Positions 53,801 through 64,000 of a stretch of 64,000 nt of DNA are shown here, in pieces. The stretch covers positions 1,328,501-1,392,500 of the forward strand of contig WPIO01000020.1 in the NCBI GenBank assembly GCA_009760855.2, in the 5' to 3' direction. Position numbers and translations under genes: made by a program. Every line of letters starts with the position of its first letter. Position 1 is the stretch's first letter. The notes beneath the pieces are model-generated. The model saw only the letters and a program-made list of their open reading frames with translations. It did no database searches and had not been told where the DNA came from. Origin of the DNA: Cristatella mucedo (taxonomy: Eukaryota > Bryozoa > Phylactolaemata > Cristatellidae).

Positions 53801-54800
53801 GCCACTATTGATTTCAAGCGGAATGGTCATTCAATACACTAACAAATCCACTTGCAGGGTAATCATGCGTCCTCACCGACTGCGACTTTACAGCTTCCGG
53901 CTTTATAATGGCATCTACGGAGTAATTCTTATCACAGGATTCAGCTACGACCTCTCTCACGTTGGCAAAAGGTTTTATGTGTGATTTGCAGCACAATGCG
54001 AAGTGGCAAATCTTTCGGCAGTTATTGCTAGGGTGGTCGCGTGCCGGGCAGCACCCAGTAGTGTGAGCCGAGTTTCAGTTCCGGCAACTGTTAGATTCCT
54101 CTTCATCTTGGGGCCGCCCAGCTCTCCTACGATCTATGCGGCTGCGATCCTCTAAGGACGCAGAGCTCAGGAGACAGTCGACGGATTATGATCGCCGATG
54201 AACCGCATAGACATCTGAAGCCGGGTGTTGAACACTCAGCTGTGACTTTACCCGTCTGACGCGTCTTCTGCAATCCCACAGTAAATGTAAGGTTGAGGAT
54301 TAGTTGCAGGACTTGTGAAAGTTTGAGGTCGGACACGTTTACAGCAGGCGATCTCGAATCAACTCATCCTTCATCGAACCGTATTTGCAGCGAGAAGCTA
54401 AAACGCGCGTAGTGCACGCATGAATCCATCTGCATAGATATGTTGACAGCGGCGTTTAAACGGAGCCGGATCGTGGATGATATTCCTTCGCGATATGAGG
54501 CAGTCATCACATTTGCCCAAGATGACATCCAGCGTATTCATTTGGCCGATCTCATAATTAAAGGTGTCAAATATCGCTTCAGCCTGCGCTCCTATGACGT
54601 ACTACAGTGTACTTATCTATACATCCTGGCCCTCCGCCATCAGATTGGTTGGGGTCAGCTAACAGCGAAAACGGTTTCTCCCAGCGTCCGTAACGCCGGC
54701 TCGTCAAACGAAAACTCTGTTGGATGGATTTGCTTTGCCATCTCTTGAGCTTTGATGCTATTCAGGTGACGATCTCGAACTTCACTGCTGCCGCCATGTA
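50900..54800 (-). pseudogene. Ty3/gypsy retrotransposon relic (gag-pol)
   Basis: Minus-strand order follows gypsy: gag remnant near 54330-54800 with SMKDELIRDRLL; protease 53579-53830, where the active site reads NSGAD instead of DSGAD; reverse transcriptase 53236-53582 (VVPVLKLNGKVRLCGGLK) and 52909-53172 (LCLDDYLVYG, YLDD-type motif with Cys for Tyr); RNase H 52510-52854 (APVLAYFDLQ, SADASSYDLGAALLQ); integrase 51150-51650 (QFSSHEF, SPNCPLANGEVERAVQTAKS), whose second catalytic Asp is Asn. Frameshifts separate the pieces. No LTR pair was recognised. Confidence 0.87.
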
Positions 54801-54855
54801 ATCAAAAGAAGCTTAGAGGAAGGGCAGCACACGTTTATTGGCAGCCATTTCATAT

Positions 54856-55208
54856 TTACTCCAAGGGCCACACGGGTGACCATGACTTCTCCTGATTGGT
54901 CACGTTGTTGTGGCCCGCTCCGGGAGCTCTGCTATCGCAAACGCTGGCAGTGACCGTAGCATAGTTCCAGACTTTCGCTACATGCGAGCTGAAGGTTCGA
55001 TCACCAATATTTCTATTTTGTGCGACGGACGTGAGATGATTAGAGGCTAACGAGCGGATAATGGAAGATAGCAGGACTCGGGGGAGCTTGAAAATAGGAG
55101 AGCAAGGAGGTCGAATAGGTAGGCTGATCCAAGCGAGTGAAGCGACCTGCAAGCCTGAGGATCTTGAAATCGATTCAATTCTAGATAGGGAGCTAGTAAA
55201 TCTCTCAG
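54856..55208 (-). mobile_element. LINE RT C-terminal fragment
   Basis: NIGDRTFSSHVAKVWNY (minus) corresponds to the TVGDRSFSSAGPRLWNS block of LINE-B. No tail is present. Confidence 0.55.
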
Positions 55209-55508
55209 ACATAATAATAATAATAATAATAATATTGCACTTGATAAAGCGCCCTCAGAGAACTTAATCTCTTTCTAGGCGCTTTACATTTGCTGCAAAG
55301 TGATACGCAATAGAATAGTAAGTAAAATCATGCTTGAAAAACAAACAAAATGAATAACATGGTTAGGGGTTACATGCACTGGGTCAGCATGCAAATGTGG
55401 TTAGTGGCAGCATGAACAGTGTCAGCACGCATAAGCACATCGAGGACGAATCACAAGGACCCACTAAATGCTGTCCTAAATAGGTATGTTTTTAAGTTTC
55501 TTTTAAAT
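55209..55508 (-). mobile_element. LINE-A 3' end, young
   Basis: Nearly identical to 3058-3362: same (AAT)n, hairpin, CAAAGTGATACGCAATAG and 3' UTR, with two differences seen. It is truncated at TTTCTTTTAAATGT. Confidence 0.92.
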
Positions 55509-56574
55509 GTAACATGTGCGATGTGGCAGCTACTGTGGACCATAACGTAGCTGCCATATCAAACCTCTTCCGTCTGAGCTTTATTAGCTACTATTCAAGC
55601 GTCAAATCCTTCACGGCTGCAAGGCAGAGATTTACAGTATACCAGTAATCATCCTCCTCCTCTCCAGCAATTCCCGAAAACGGTGGCGTCGGGTTCGAAG
55701 TTGTATTTTCATCTTTGAGCATGAGTGTTAAGTTAGTCGAGCTAGCAGTTTAGTGGCGCCATTCTCAGTCCAGCAGAGAGATGCTTAAAGGCCCAGTTTA
55801 AAGCATTCTCGGGAGTATACGTCAGAGAAAAGAAAGGTTACACGTCGGTATTTTGCTGGAACTGGACATCGTCCTACACTTAGCCCGTACCACGTGCAGG
55901 CTATTGGGCCTATTACATTGATGTGGGAATGCCACGACGGCTATCGTTAAGTCTGGACTAAGGCTGCCAACCAGCCAAAGACGAGTCGAAGGTCTCGTTG
56001 TTGCTATCTGCCAGATGGTGCGATCGTCGAGGCTAACCGCGCACACACGCACGGCGCGAAAGCAGAATACACACATTTCGCATGCACATTTCCGTACATA
56101 GCAGGGCGGTCGCAGCCAGCTGTGGCTGGGGTACAAAGTCTTTTGTCCGACTAAGGGAGCGTGAGGGGCATGATTGGCGTGAGGGGCCAGTGAGCGCATG
56201 CGGCAGGCTTCGTTTCCAGGACCTGATCCATCAGGCATCTTGTGACAGCTAGCTGCCTCTTGAAAGCCGCTCGGCCATAAAATTAGTTACGTCTAGCCTA
56301 GAAATGAATACAGATCGCGAGCGCTTTCATAGCCCTTCCCTACCAAAAGAAAAGACCTCAGCGTGACCATAATGAAACTCGCTTGCGTGAGTAGCTGGCT
56401 ACTCAATGCCACAAATCTCCAGCTTTCAGGCCCCGGCGCTTGAATGCAGCCAGGGTTCGACAGTCCAGAGTCCACTCCGAAGTACGCGGAGCCGCTTTAA
56501 CAGCAGGCAGCTTCTGTAATAAATGCTTCCCTTTCACTCCGCTCAAGAGAACATATATTCACCCAGTCGCTTTA
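55509..56574. other. unassigned sequence
   Basis: A 138-codon minus frame at 55822-56238 has no recognisable motif and is probably chance. Confidence 0.4.
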
Positions 56575-56656
56575 CGTTCACAGCAGGGCTCGAGCCTACG
56601 ATCTTTGTAGTTAAAGACAAGCAAGTAGCCCTTGCGCCAAACCAGGGCGGTCTCAC
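56575..56656 (-). mobile_element. SINE-2 head fragment
   Basis: AGGGCTCGAGCCTACGATC and GCGCCAAACCAGGGCGG carry box B and part of the tRNA-like end. Confidence 0.55.
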
Positions 56657-56918
56657 CTGGTGGTGTGTCGAATCAATTCTTGGAGGTTATCTTCACTAGC
56701 GCCGTATAATGAAATAAGGCCGAGGAACGTCTTTAAATGACGCCGGCGGCGTCTGCTATGGGCGCATTGGGTGCCTGCTTGTTTTATACCTGCTGAGGAG
56801 GCCACTATTCTTTCATTAGACGTATCTCGAGGCCGTGAGACAAGGCTGGGAAGTAGCTGCATTAATGAATAAAAACCGTAAAGGAATAGCTCTTTTAGGT
56901 ACATTTGAGTTTTTGGGC

Positions 56919-57036
56919 ACACACACACACACACACACACACGCACGAACGCACGCACGCGCGCACACACACACACATACACACATACATACACTCACAA
57001 ACGCACATGCGTACACTCACAAACGCACATGCATAC
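56919..57036. repeat. (AC)n and TACACTCACAAACGCACATGC tandem units
   Basis: A CA-rich tract from 56919, then two adjacent 21-base units beginning at about 56991 and 57012. Confidence 0.9.
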
Positions 57037-57107
57037 ACAAGCCACGCATGAACGCTCACCAGCAGACGCAGGCAGGCCCACCCAGGAGCACGCACAAGCA
57101 CAAAAAG

Positions 57108-57372
57108 GATTAAACAAATGCTGTAAGAAACAGGTGCGTTTTAGCTACTTTGTAAGTGTTGTTATGTCAGAGAACGCCGTAAGGTCAGTCGGGTGTGAGT
57201 TCCAGGCTTTGGTTGCCAACGAACCAAAGGCTCGGTCTCCGAAGGAATTCGGATTTTTTCGAGGCATGGCTTAACGATTTGAGTCAGAAGAGCGAGTGGT
57301 ACGATGCCTAACCTTTTTGAAGAGTAGTTCTGATAGGTTGGCTGAGCCATAGAATGAAGAGACCTAAACGTG
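57108..57372 (-). mobile_element. LINE-A RT C-terminal fragment, antisense
   Basis: CAAATGCTGTAAGAAACAGG, GTCGGGTGTGAGTTCCAGGC and GGTCTCCGAAGGAATTCGG match the antisense LINE-A end, but no 3' UTR is present. Confidence 0.78.
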
Positions 57373-57879
57373 AGTGACTCTGCCAGCTGAATATCCCGTT
57401 GAATCGGTTCGAAATTTAGGTGTCATGTTCCAAAGTGACCTCTCGTTAGACGACCACACCCGCCCCACAATCAAGTCTGCCTACTTTCAGCTACATAACA
57501 TTGCTAAAATTCGGGCTTGTTTAGATAAGGATACCACGTCTAAGTTGATCCGTGCATTCGTAACATCCCGTCTCGACTTCTGCAACTCACTGCTTACTGG
57601 ACTACCGGCATGTGAGATCAGGCGATTGCAGCTGGTGCAAAACTCCACCGCTTGTCTGTCGTGAGCGTCGCAGTTGCCACATCACACCACTTCTCGCCGA
57701 CCTGCACTGGCTACCAGTCAAGCAACGGATCGACTTCAAGGTTTTGTCGCTCACTTTTAGGTCACTTCATTCTTTGGCTCCAGCCTATCTCTCAGATCTA
57801 CTCCCCCACCAGGCCAAGCATCGTACCACCCGCTTTTCGGAATCTAACAGTCTACCAATACCTCGTGAAAACCTTATAT

Positions 57880-58022
57880 ATATATATATAATTAATTTAT
57901 ATAGCGCCCTAAGAGAACTTAATCTCTATTCAGGCGCTTCACATATGCCTCGGGCTCGAGCCCACGACCTCAGTCAGACCTTGGTCGGGGCGAGCACGTT
58001 AACCGCTAGACCAAACTAGCTC
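57880..58022 (-). mobile_element. SINE-2 (tRNA-derived, LINE-A-like tail)
   Basis: Minus strand: box A TGGTCTAGCGG (about 58002-58012) fits the consensus exactly; box B GGGCTCGAGCCC; tail GAAGCGCCTGAATAG, AGATTAAGTTCTCTTAGGGC and GCTATATAAATTAATT. It has the same stem pairing as LINE-A. Confidence 0.92.
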
Positions 58023-58212
58023 GGCGTTAAATTTGTATGCTGACCCTGTGCTTGTCACCCCTAACCATATTATTCATTTTGTTTGTTTTTCAAGCATGAT
58101 TTTACTTACCATTCAATTGCATTTCCCTTTGCAGCAAATGCATAGCGCTTAAAAAGAGATTAAGTTCTCTGAGGGCGCTTTATCAAGTGCATTATTATTA
58201 TTATTATTATTA
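58023..58212 (+). mobile_element. LINE-A 3' end within the nested insertion
   Basis: TATGCTGACCCTGTGCTTGTC to AGTTCTCTGAGGGCGCTTTA and (ATT)n: a second 3' end inside the split copy. Confidence 0.87.
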
Positions 58213-58585
58213 AATCCTTTGGAGACCGCGCTCGTATGCTCCTAGAACCTGGAACTCACTCCCGACTTGCGTCAGAATATCCCCTGACTTGACCACATTT
58301 AAAAATAGCTTAAAAACACACCTATTTAGGACAGCATTTAGTGGGTCCCTGTGATTCGTCCTTCAAGTGCTTACGCGTGCTGACACTGTGCATGCTGCCA
58401 CTGATCACATTTGCATGCTGACCCTGTGCATGTCACCCCTAGCCATGTTATTCATGCTGTTTGTCAAGCATGATATTACTCCCCATTCACTCGCGTTTCC
58501 CTTTGCAGCAAATGTAAAGCGCCTGGAAATAGATCTCTGATGGCGCTTTATCAAGTGCATTATTATTATTAATATTATTACTGAA

Positions 58586-58690
58586 CCTTGAAGTTGATAC
58601 GCTGCTTGATTTGGAGCCACTGCAGGTCAGCAAAACGTGGGGCAATGTGGCAAGTGCACCGCTCACGCCAGATAAGGCTGGTTGAAGATT
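58586..58690 (-). mobile_element. LINE-A RT fragment, antisense
   Basis: CTTGAAGTTGATACGCTGCT, GCCACTGCAGGTCAGCAAAA and CAATGTGGCAAGTGCACCGC match the antisense [15 protein letters not shown] region. Confidence 0.78.
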
Positions 58691-58789
58691 ATAGTTAATA
58701 GTTGCAGAGTTCTGCTTAAAGTCTCTGAGAGGCAGAGGCCTCTCACTTATAGTGCAAGAGATTTTTATACGCCTTTGTTTTTATTAATT

Positions 58790-58920
58790 TGAACGGCTGT
58801 GGCTTGCTGTGGCATGCTGGTTGCTCTGCTGCTGGCTATCATTTGCTGTGCATGTAAAGTGCCTAAAAAGAGATTAAGTTTTCTGAGGGCGCTATACAAA
58901 TGTATTATTATTAGTATTAC
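58790..58920 (+). mobile_element. LINE-A-related 3' end
   Basis: GTAAAGTGCCTAAAAAGAG, ATTAAGTTTTCTGAGGGCGC and TATACAAATGTATTATTATT. Confidence 0.75.
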
Positions 58921-58999
58921 ATCCACACACATACACTCACGCACCAGAAACCATCGAAGTATCGATCAGGACTGTCGTACCTGTCATGCCGGCTTGGAT

Positions 59000-59065
59000 T
59001 ATTTGATCCGGATTCATTTGCATCAATTTGCATTTCATTCCGGATCCATTTGCATCCATTGCTCG
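59000..59065 (+). repeat. imperfect GGATCCATTTGCAT repeats
   Basis: ATCCGGATTCATTTGCATCA, ATTTGCATTTCATTCCGG and ATCCATTTGCATCC repeat a TCATTTGCAT core three times. Confidence 0.6.
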
Positions 59066-59209
59066 AGTGTCAGTAAAGACCGCCACTGCAAACAAACGAC
59101 GACAGTGCCCTAGACAGGACGGAGACATCGCAGCGGTCGAAGCTTGATGTTAGCGACGGCCGTTGAAATTATGTCACTTGTGAAGGCTTGACTAATGTGC
59201 TGAGGAAGT

Positions 59210-61165
59210 TCTCTTGGAGCGCTATACAAATGAATTATATTTTACAAATGAATTATGTTACTGGCCATTGCTGAGAGGTCTGACTTCCCGGATATTAACG
59301 GCTCAGCCGAAAAGTTATCAGCCTTCTTTACTGAAAAATTGTAAACATTTGTGCCTCCATAAAGCCCCTCCAAGTAAAGCAATTGTGGAATTCCAACCTG
59401 AGATCCTTCTTAAAAGATTTTCCGAGGTTTCTGCATGCAACGTGGCTATGTTAATAAGGTCTATTAAAAAGAGCTCGTCTCCTGAAGACCATATACTATC
59501 ATCTCTGTGGTCTTTAATGGCAGATCAACGTAGCCCTGCAGTAACCAAGATTTTTAATGCTTCTTTAGAAAAAGGGGTCGTATCCAAATCCTTCAAATCA
59601 GCAATCGTTAGGCCGATACTTAAAAAGCCTGGATTAGATACAGAGGTCCTTGCAAACAATAGCCCAGTTTTCCTTCTTCTTTTTTTTGGTCAAAGATTCT
59701 TGAAAAATCATCGCTAAGCAGCTGGTAGCACATATTGAAAAGAATGTAATGTCAGAAACATTTCAATCGGGGTTCAAGAGGCAGCGCTCCACTGAAAGTA
59801 CTCTGTTCCGGGTTAACAATGACATTCTATGAGGCAACGATGACAGGAATTTCACTGCCCTAGCTCTGCTAGATCTAGATTTATCAGCTGCCTTCGACAC
59901 CATTGATCACGATGTTCTACTTGAACAATTAAAAGCAGCGATCGGTCTGGCCGACGAGGCACTGGCGTGGTTTAAATCGTACTTGTCTCACCGTGTTCGA
60001 TCAGTGTCGTGTGGAGGTCAGGTTTCACACACGAGACCGGTCACCCGTGGAGTCCCTCAAGGGTCCATCCTCGGTCCTCTGCTGTTCTCCATTTATACCC
60101 AACCTCCGGGAAAAGTGATTCAGGCCCATGGAATAAGATATCACTTTTATGCTAACGAGACTCGGCTGTATTTGTCATTAAAACCGTCGACATCAGCTGC
60201 AGCAACTGATAAACTGAGTGCTTGCCTTACCGACATTCGATCCTGGACGTCGGAAAATTTCTTGAAACTAAATGACGATAAAACTAAACAGCTTCTCATA
60301 AGGACATCCTAAGCGTGTGGCTGGATTAGAAGGCTCATGTTCATATCACCGCGTGTTTGAAATTTAGGTGTAGTTTTCGACAGCTGCCTAAATTTTAAAA
60401 GCTTCATTCAAAAGACTTCTACAGCTAGCCACCACGTCCAATCCCTGTCTAAGATAAGGGGTTGACTTCCACAATGGCTTGCGAAAAATTTAACTAGCTC
60501 TTTAGTTCTGTCTCGGCTTGATTATTGTAATTCCCTTTTGGCTGGGCTACCAAAAAAGCAACTAGGCCACCAAAAGGCTATGAATAGGATTACATGATTA
60601 TTTTTCAAGTCTCAGAGGTTTGATCACATGTGTCCTTTTCTAAAAGAGCTAGGATGGCTGCCGGTTGATCAACGGATACAGAGCGAAGTTCTTACGCTGA
60701 CCCACAAGGCCCGCCACGGCTTGGCTCCTTCGTACCTAGCTGAACTGCTGCACATGTTTCAGCCTCTTGGCGCCCTCAGATCCTGTGTGGACACTAATTT
60801 AGCTATTCCTTTCCTTCGCTTAAAGGCCATCGGCGACAGAAGCTTTAGCTCTGCAGGTCCAAGACTGTGGAACTCGCTCCCACAATTCTTACGCAACGAC
60901 AACTACTCTCCTGCTGCCGACTATGGCTCATCATTTCCAGCGGTCCTGAGCTGCTACTTCCATGCAATCACTCCCTAAACTGCTCTCCTGACTCTGCTAT
61001 GCTTCCCACTTTCTCTTTGTTGCGTGAAATGAAGTCTGTTGGCTACCAAATGCGTACCGAAAGCCGCTTAGGCTGTGAGTTCGCTATGCAAAACTCTCCT
61101 GCGTAACACTTACATAGTTTTTGTGGAGTTACAGACAGAGATACATTGCATTACTTACATTACAA
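59210..61165 (+). mobile_element. LINE-B copy, frameshifted
   Basis: The second LINE-B: pre-RT part 59380-59700 ([40 protein letters not shown]), FQSGFKRQRSTEST at about 59760, DLSAAFDTIDHDVLLEQ at about 59880, GVPQGSILGPLLFSIY with YHFYANET at 59983-60312 (catalytic YADD changed to YANE), C-terminus 60628-60978, and 3' UTR with (ACATT)n. The damaged active site and frameshifts mark it as dead. Confidence 0.9.
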
Positions 61166-61604
61166 TCAAGCAGCTGCTGAAAATGAGGCAAGAATCCACA
61201 TCAGGGTCGCGACCAGTCTGCCGGATTTGGCAAGTTTTATAACATCTACACATTATGCATAACACTAGCATCGGAAACATCTTATGTCATAATTTGTTGT
61301 TTCGTTCCTAATCTTTGCCATCCATAACGTTTTTCAAACTCGGGGATTATTTTTGGCTGATACAATCATTTTTTTAAATCCATTTTCAACACATTTATTT
61401 GTTGAGCAGCCATTAATGTGTCGAGAGCAGACAGCAAATATTGACCAATATAACGATCTAGCTTAGGAATCACAGGGTGAAACAAGGATGTGTCCAACTG
61501 ATGCCTCAGGACAGATATTTAAAGTATATTTCGTGCATTCAATAGCGAAGTATCAGTAGACCCATTCGACAGTAGACTCTGAGCACGACTACTCTCAGAA
61601 GACT
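61166..61604. other. unassigned AT-rich spacer
   Basis: No repeat family or coding frame recognised. Confidence 0.4.
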
Positions 61605-61712
61605 ACTCTCTGTCGCGTTTCTCTTTGCAGCAAATGTAAAGCGCCCAGAAAGAGACTGAGTTCTCTGAGGGCGTTTTATCACGTGCATTATTATAATTAT
61701 TATGCAGCCAAA
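61605..61712 (+). mobile_element. LINE-A 3' hairpin and tail
   Basis: AGCAAATGTAAAGCGCCCAG, AAAGAGACTGAGTTCTCTG and AGGGCGTTTTATCACGTGC with an ATTATTATAATT tail. Confidence 0.85.
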
Positions 61713-61972
61713 GGATCAAGCATCCAATCAAAACGTATATTATCGTTGGCCAAGCCCTATATCCGCAGTCCACTACTAAGTCTGCCAGCAGATTAAGTCG
61801 GTCACGTCATTTGTACCTTGTCAACGGCTCGTAAACATTAATCTTTGATGAAGAAGTTCAAAAGGCAACATCCGTCCGTCCCACAATCGAAGCTACGGGA
61901 CAGCAGAAGTTAGGCAATATTCTCAGAAAGTTTGTTGGGCGTGGGTTCATCTTCCGTTCAAAAACTACTGAT

Positions 61973-62125
61973 TTCACAGCCTCTTTTTGTGTAGTGGCAG
62001 AAGAACCTTATAGGCTGTTACAACCGCTTGCAGCGGCAATAAAGGGTGGCCCACCGAAATCACGATCTTGGTACAGAGGTTGTAAAAAACAACTGTCTTA
62101 CATAGCGTGCCACCACGGCTTCCAT
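61973..62125 (-). mobile_element. SINE-1, diverged
   Basis: CAGCCTCTTTTTGTGTAGTG, CGCTTGCAGCGGCAATAAAG and a degraded box B (AAATCACGATC). Confidence 0.72.
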
Positions 62126-62261
62126 TGGAGCCATATTCACGGCCGAAGCATCCACCCTAACATCTTAGATACCACAAATACGCGTATATACAATGTATTC
62201 TATAGACGCTCTATAGACGCGCGTAGATGCCACACCCACAGTAGATACCACACATCCACGT

Positions 62262-62970
62262 AGGTGACATCCCGTCTTGACTTCTGTAACTCACTACTTG
62301 CTGGTCTACCGGCATGTGCAATCAGGCACTTACAGCTGGTGCAAAAATCTCCAGCTAGGCTTGTCTGTTGTGAGCGTCGACGTTGCCACATCCCGCCACT
62401 TCTCGCCGACCTGCACTGGCTACCAGTCAAGCAACGGATCGACTTCAAGGTTCTGTCGCTGACTTTTAGGTCCCTTAATTTTTTGGCTCCAGCCTACCTA
62501 TCAGATCTACTCCCCCACCAGGCTCAGCATCATATCACCCACATTTCGGAATCAAACTGTTTATTTATACCTCATACAAACCTCAACTCTTTTGGAGGCC
62601 GTGCCTTTATTTCGTATGTTCCCAAAGCCTGGAAATCACTCCCGACTTGCGTCAAGACATCCCCTGACTTGACCACATTTAAAAAGAAATTAAAAACGCA
62701 CCTATGTATGACAGCATTTAATGGGTCCCTGTGATTCGTCCTTTATGTGCTTATGCGTGCTGACACTGTTGCATGCTGCCACTAACCACACTTGCATGGT
62801 GATCCTGTGCATGTCACCCCTAATCATGTTATTCATGTTGTTTATCAAGCATGATACCACTCACCTTTCGATCGTGTTTCATTTGCAGCAAATGTAAAGC
62901 TCGTAGAAGGGGATTGAGTTCTCTGAGGGCGCTTTATCAAGTGTATTATTATTATCATTATTATTACCAC
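62262..62970 (+). mobile_element. LINE-A copy, 5'-truncated, nearly open C-terminus
   Basis: The frame 62264-62734 is open: [60 protein letters not shown], ending FNGSL. The 3' UTR, hairpin and (ATT)n follow. Confidence 0.87.
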
Positions 62971-63919
62971 TACGGAAAATGTTTGCGCGAACCAGTCGAG
63001 TTAGGTCACTTTAAGTAATCGATTCATTGAAAGCATCTAATATAAACTGTTCTCGCCTTCTTAGTCTTTGATTGTGGACCTAGATCTCAGTGAAATCTGT
63101 ATGCGTTGCAGCTGGTTGCCAAACGTCTTTCCTACAACCGACAGTGACAAAAACTGAACATGCCAGATGATACAGCCGCCAACGACGTAATCCTAGCGCT
63201 TAGCCAGCCGCAGGCATTGCATCCGACACGTATAAGCAGGAGGTCCTCTGCTCCGGCGACGTATAAGCAGGAGGTCCTCTGCTCCGATGATGGCGAATAA
63301 AACTGGAGGCATGCGTGAGCACCGGTTCGCTGAGCTGGGGGTCACCGGTGTGCAGGTAAATGTTACATGCATACAATCTCTTCCTTTCAGAGCTTTCTCT
63401 CATTGAGCGTCTGCATTCAGTTGTATCCGCCTGTCATCCTTGAATAAATATTGTTATTGGCGTCCGTCCAGTGCCGGCTATCGCCCGGATTTAGTTTGAT
63501 CATTTGTCTACAAACCTACTGGAGGAAATATGGCCGTACTCAAGCGCTGCGATTGTCTAACTGGTTCCTTTACCGACTTCCCAGATGCGAACGAGTTGAA
63601 TGAAGTCAAGCGTGTGTCCTCTCTAAAGTGCTGCTGATCAGCCAGCTTTTACTCTTGAACTCAAGACTTCAGGGAAAGCAGACCAAGAGAAACTGAGCGT
63701 AATGATTTTGACCTCGGGTGGGTGGCCAGCAGCATATTCCAGGGCAGGCAGGTCGTCTTTTGGTGTATGGCGTTGCTCGTGTACAGGCAAACTATGACAG
63801 TGGAGAGTGAGGCATATTAATAGGTAGATCTTTTTTTAATGGGGGATGCAAAGCCCGCCCCCTATTAGCTATCTTATGCTTCTCGGGCAGATTGGCTCAT
63901 TAGGAAAAAATATAAAAAA
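62971..63919. other. unassigned sequence with a short tandem repeat
   Basis: Apart from the duplication at 63228-63286, no repeat or coding domain was recognised. Confidence 0.4.
63228..63286 (+). repeat. 31-base-period tandem duplication
   Basis: ACGTATAAGCAGGAGGTCCT plus CTGCTCCG occurs at 63228-63255 and, identically, at 63259-63286. Confidence 0.95.
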
Positions 63920-64000
63920 TATAATTCATTTGTATAGCGCCCCAAGAGAACTTAATCTCTTTTCAGGCGCTTCACATATGCCTCCGGGCTCGAGCCCACG
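63920..64000 (-). mobile_element. SINE-2, cut by the window edge
   Basis: TCATTTGTATAGCGCCCCAAG, AACTTAATCTCTTTTCAGGC, GCTTCACATATGCCTCCGGG then GCTCGAGCCCACG: tail hairpin and box B; the tRNA-like end lies beyond 64000. Confidence 0.88.

Larger units (their letters stand above)
57373..58585 (+). mobile_element. LINE-A copy split by a nested insertion
   Basis: The left part, 57373-57876, encodes [20 protein letters not shown], then [20 protein letters not shown]. The right part, 58213-58585, resumes at AAATCCTTTGGAGACCG and carries the 3' UTR, short hairpin and (ATT)n. The gap, 57877-58212, is SINE-2 plus a second LINE-A 3' end. Confidence 0.87.

Noticed and set aside
55822..56238. 138-codon minus frame
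   Set aside because: No motif, no repeat relation and no splice context; treated as chance.
57880..58022. SINE-2 heads as tRNA genes
   Set aside because: They recur in several places with the same non-tRNA tail, and box B is GGCTCGAGCCC rather than the consensus.
63228..63286. CRISPR-like array
   Set aside because: Only two units with a three-base spacer, in animal DNA; it is a tandem duplication.

Overview
The window is animal nuclear DNA. It holds one intron-rich housekeeping gene set in dense, mostly decayed transposable elements. There are no prokaryotic operons, CRISPR arrays or recognisable rRNA genes. GT-AG introns, L2/CR1-type LINEs, tRNA-derived SINEs, Ty3/gypsy, hAT and Tc1/mariner relics point to a metazoan, probably an invertebrate. 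I cannot name the phylum from sequence alone.

The one confident host gene is COPB2, coatomer subunit beta-prime (beta'-COP), on the minus strand from 25850 down to 5142. I resolved 18 coding exons by conceptual translation. All junctions are GT-AG, all phases agree, and together they give residues 2 to 930 and a stop. The codon ATG lies in an unseen first exon, as expected from the M|P-L junction of the family. A candidate first exon sits at 35059-35061 (ATG followed by a good splice donor), about 175 bases downstream of a sense-oriented YY1-type promoter motif at 35236-35246. Introns range from 83 bases to 3.7 kb. The large ones are swollen by LINEs, SINEs and a palindromic Tc1/mariner fold-back.

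The rest is repeats. LINE-A (L2/CR1 clade RT, 3' hairpin, (ATT)n tail) has more than twenty copies or fragments on both strands. Two 3' ends 52 kb apart are almost identical, and one copy is freshly nested in another with a short target duplication. LINE-B (same RT clade, (ACATT)n tail) has a long uninterrupted RT frame at 44889-46390 and a second copy at 59210-61165. Two tRNA-derived SINE families with recognisable pol III A and B boxes are present. SINE-2 ends in the same hairpin as LINE-A, and SINE-1 carries a motif pair with the same spacing as LINE-B.

Further right: a short LTR element (38693-41811, minus strand) with LTRs, initiator-Met PBS, polypurine tract and gag-like frame, whose 3' LTR is split by a hAT-like insertion with an 8-bp duplication; a hAT/ZMYM1-type transposase relic (47312-49930, minus); a dead Ty3/gypsy pol relic (50900-54800, minus); and a pile of nested LINE pieces (57108-58690). 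Single-copy-looking, more CpG-rich DNA at 34.0-37.1 kb and 42.0-44.0 kb holds no gene I recognise.
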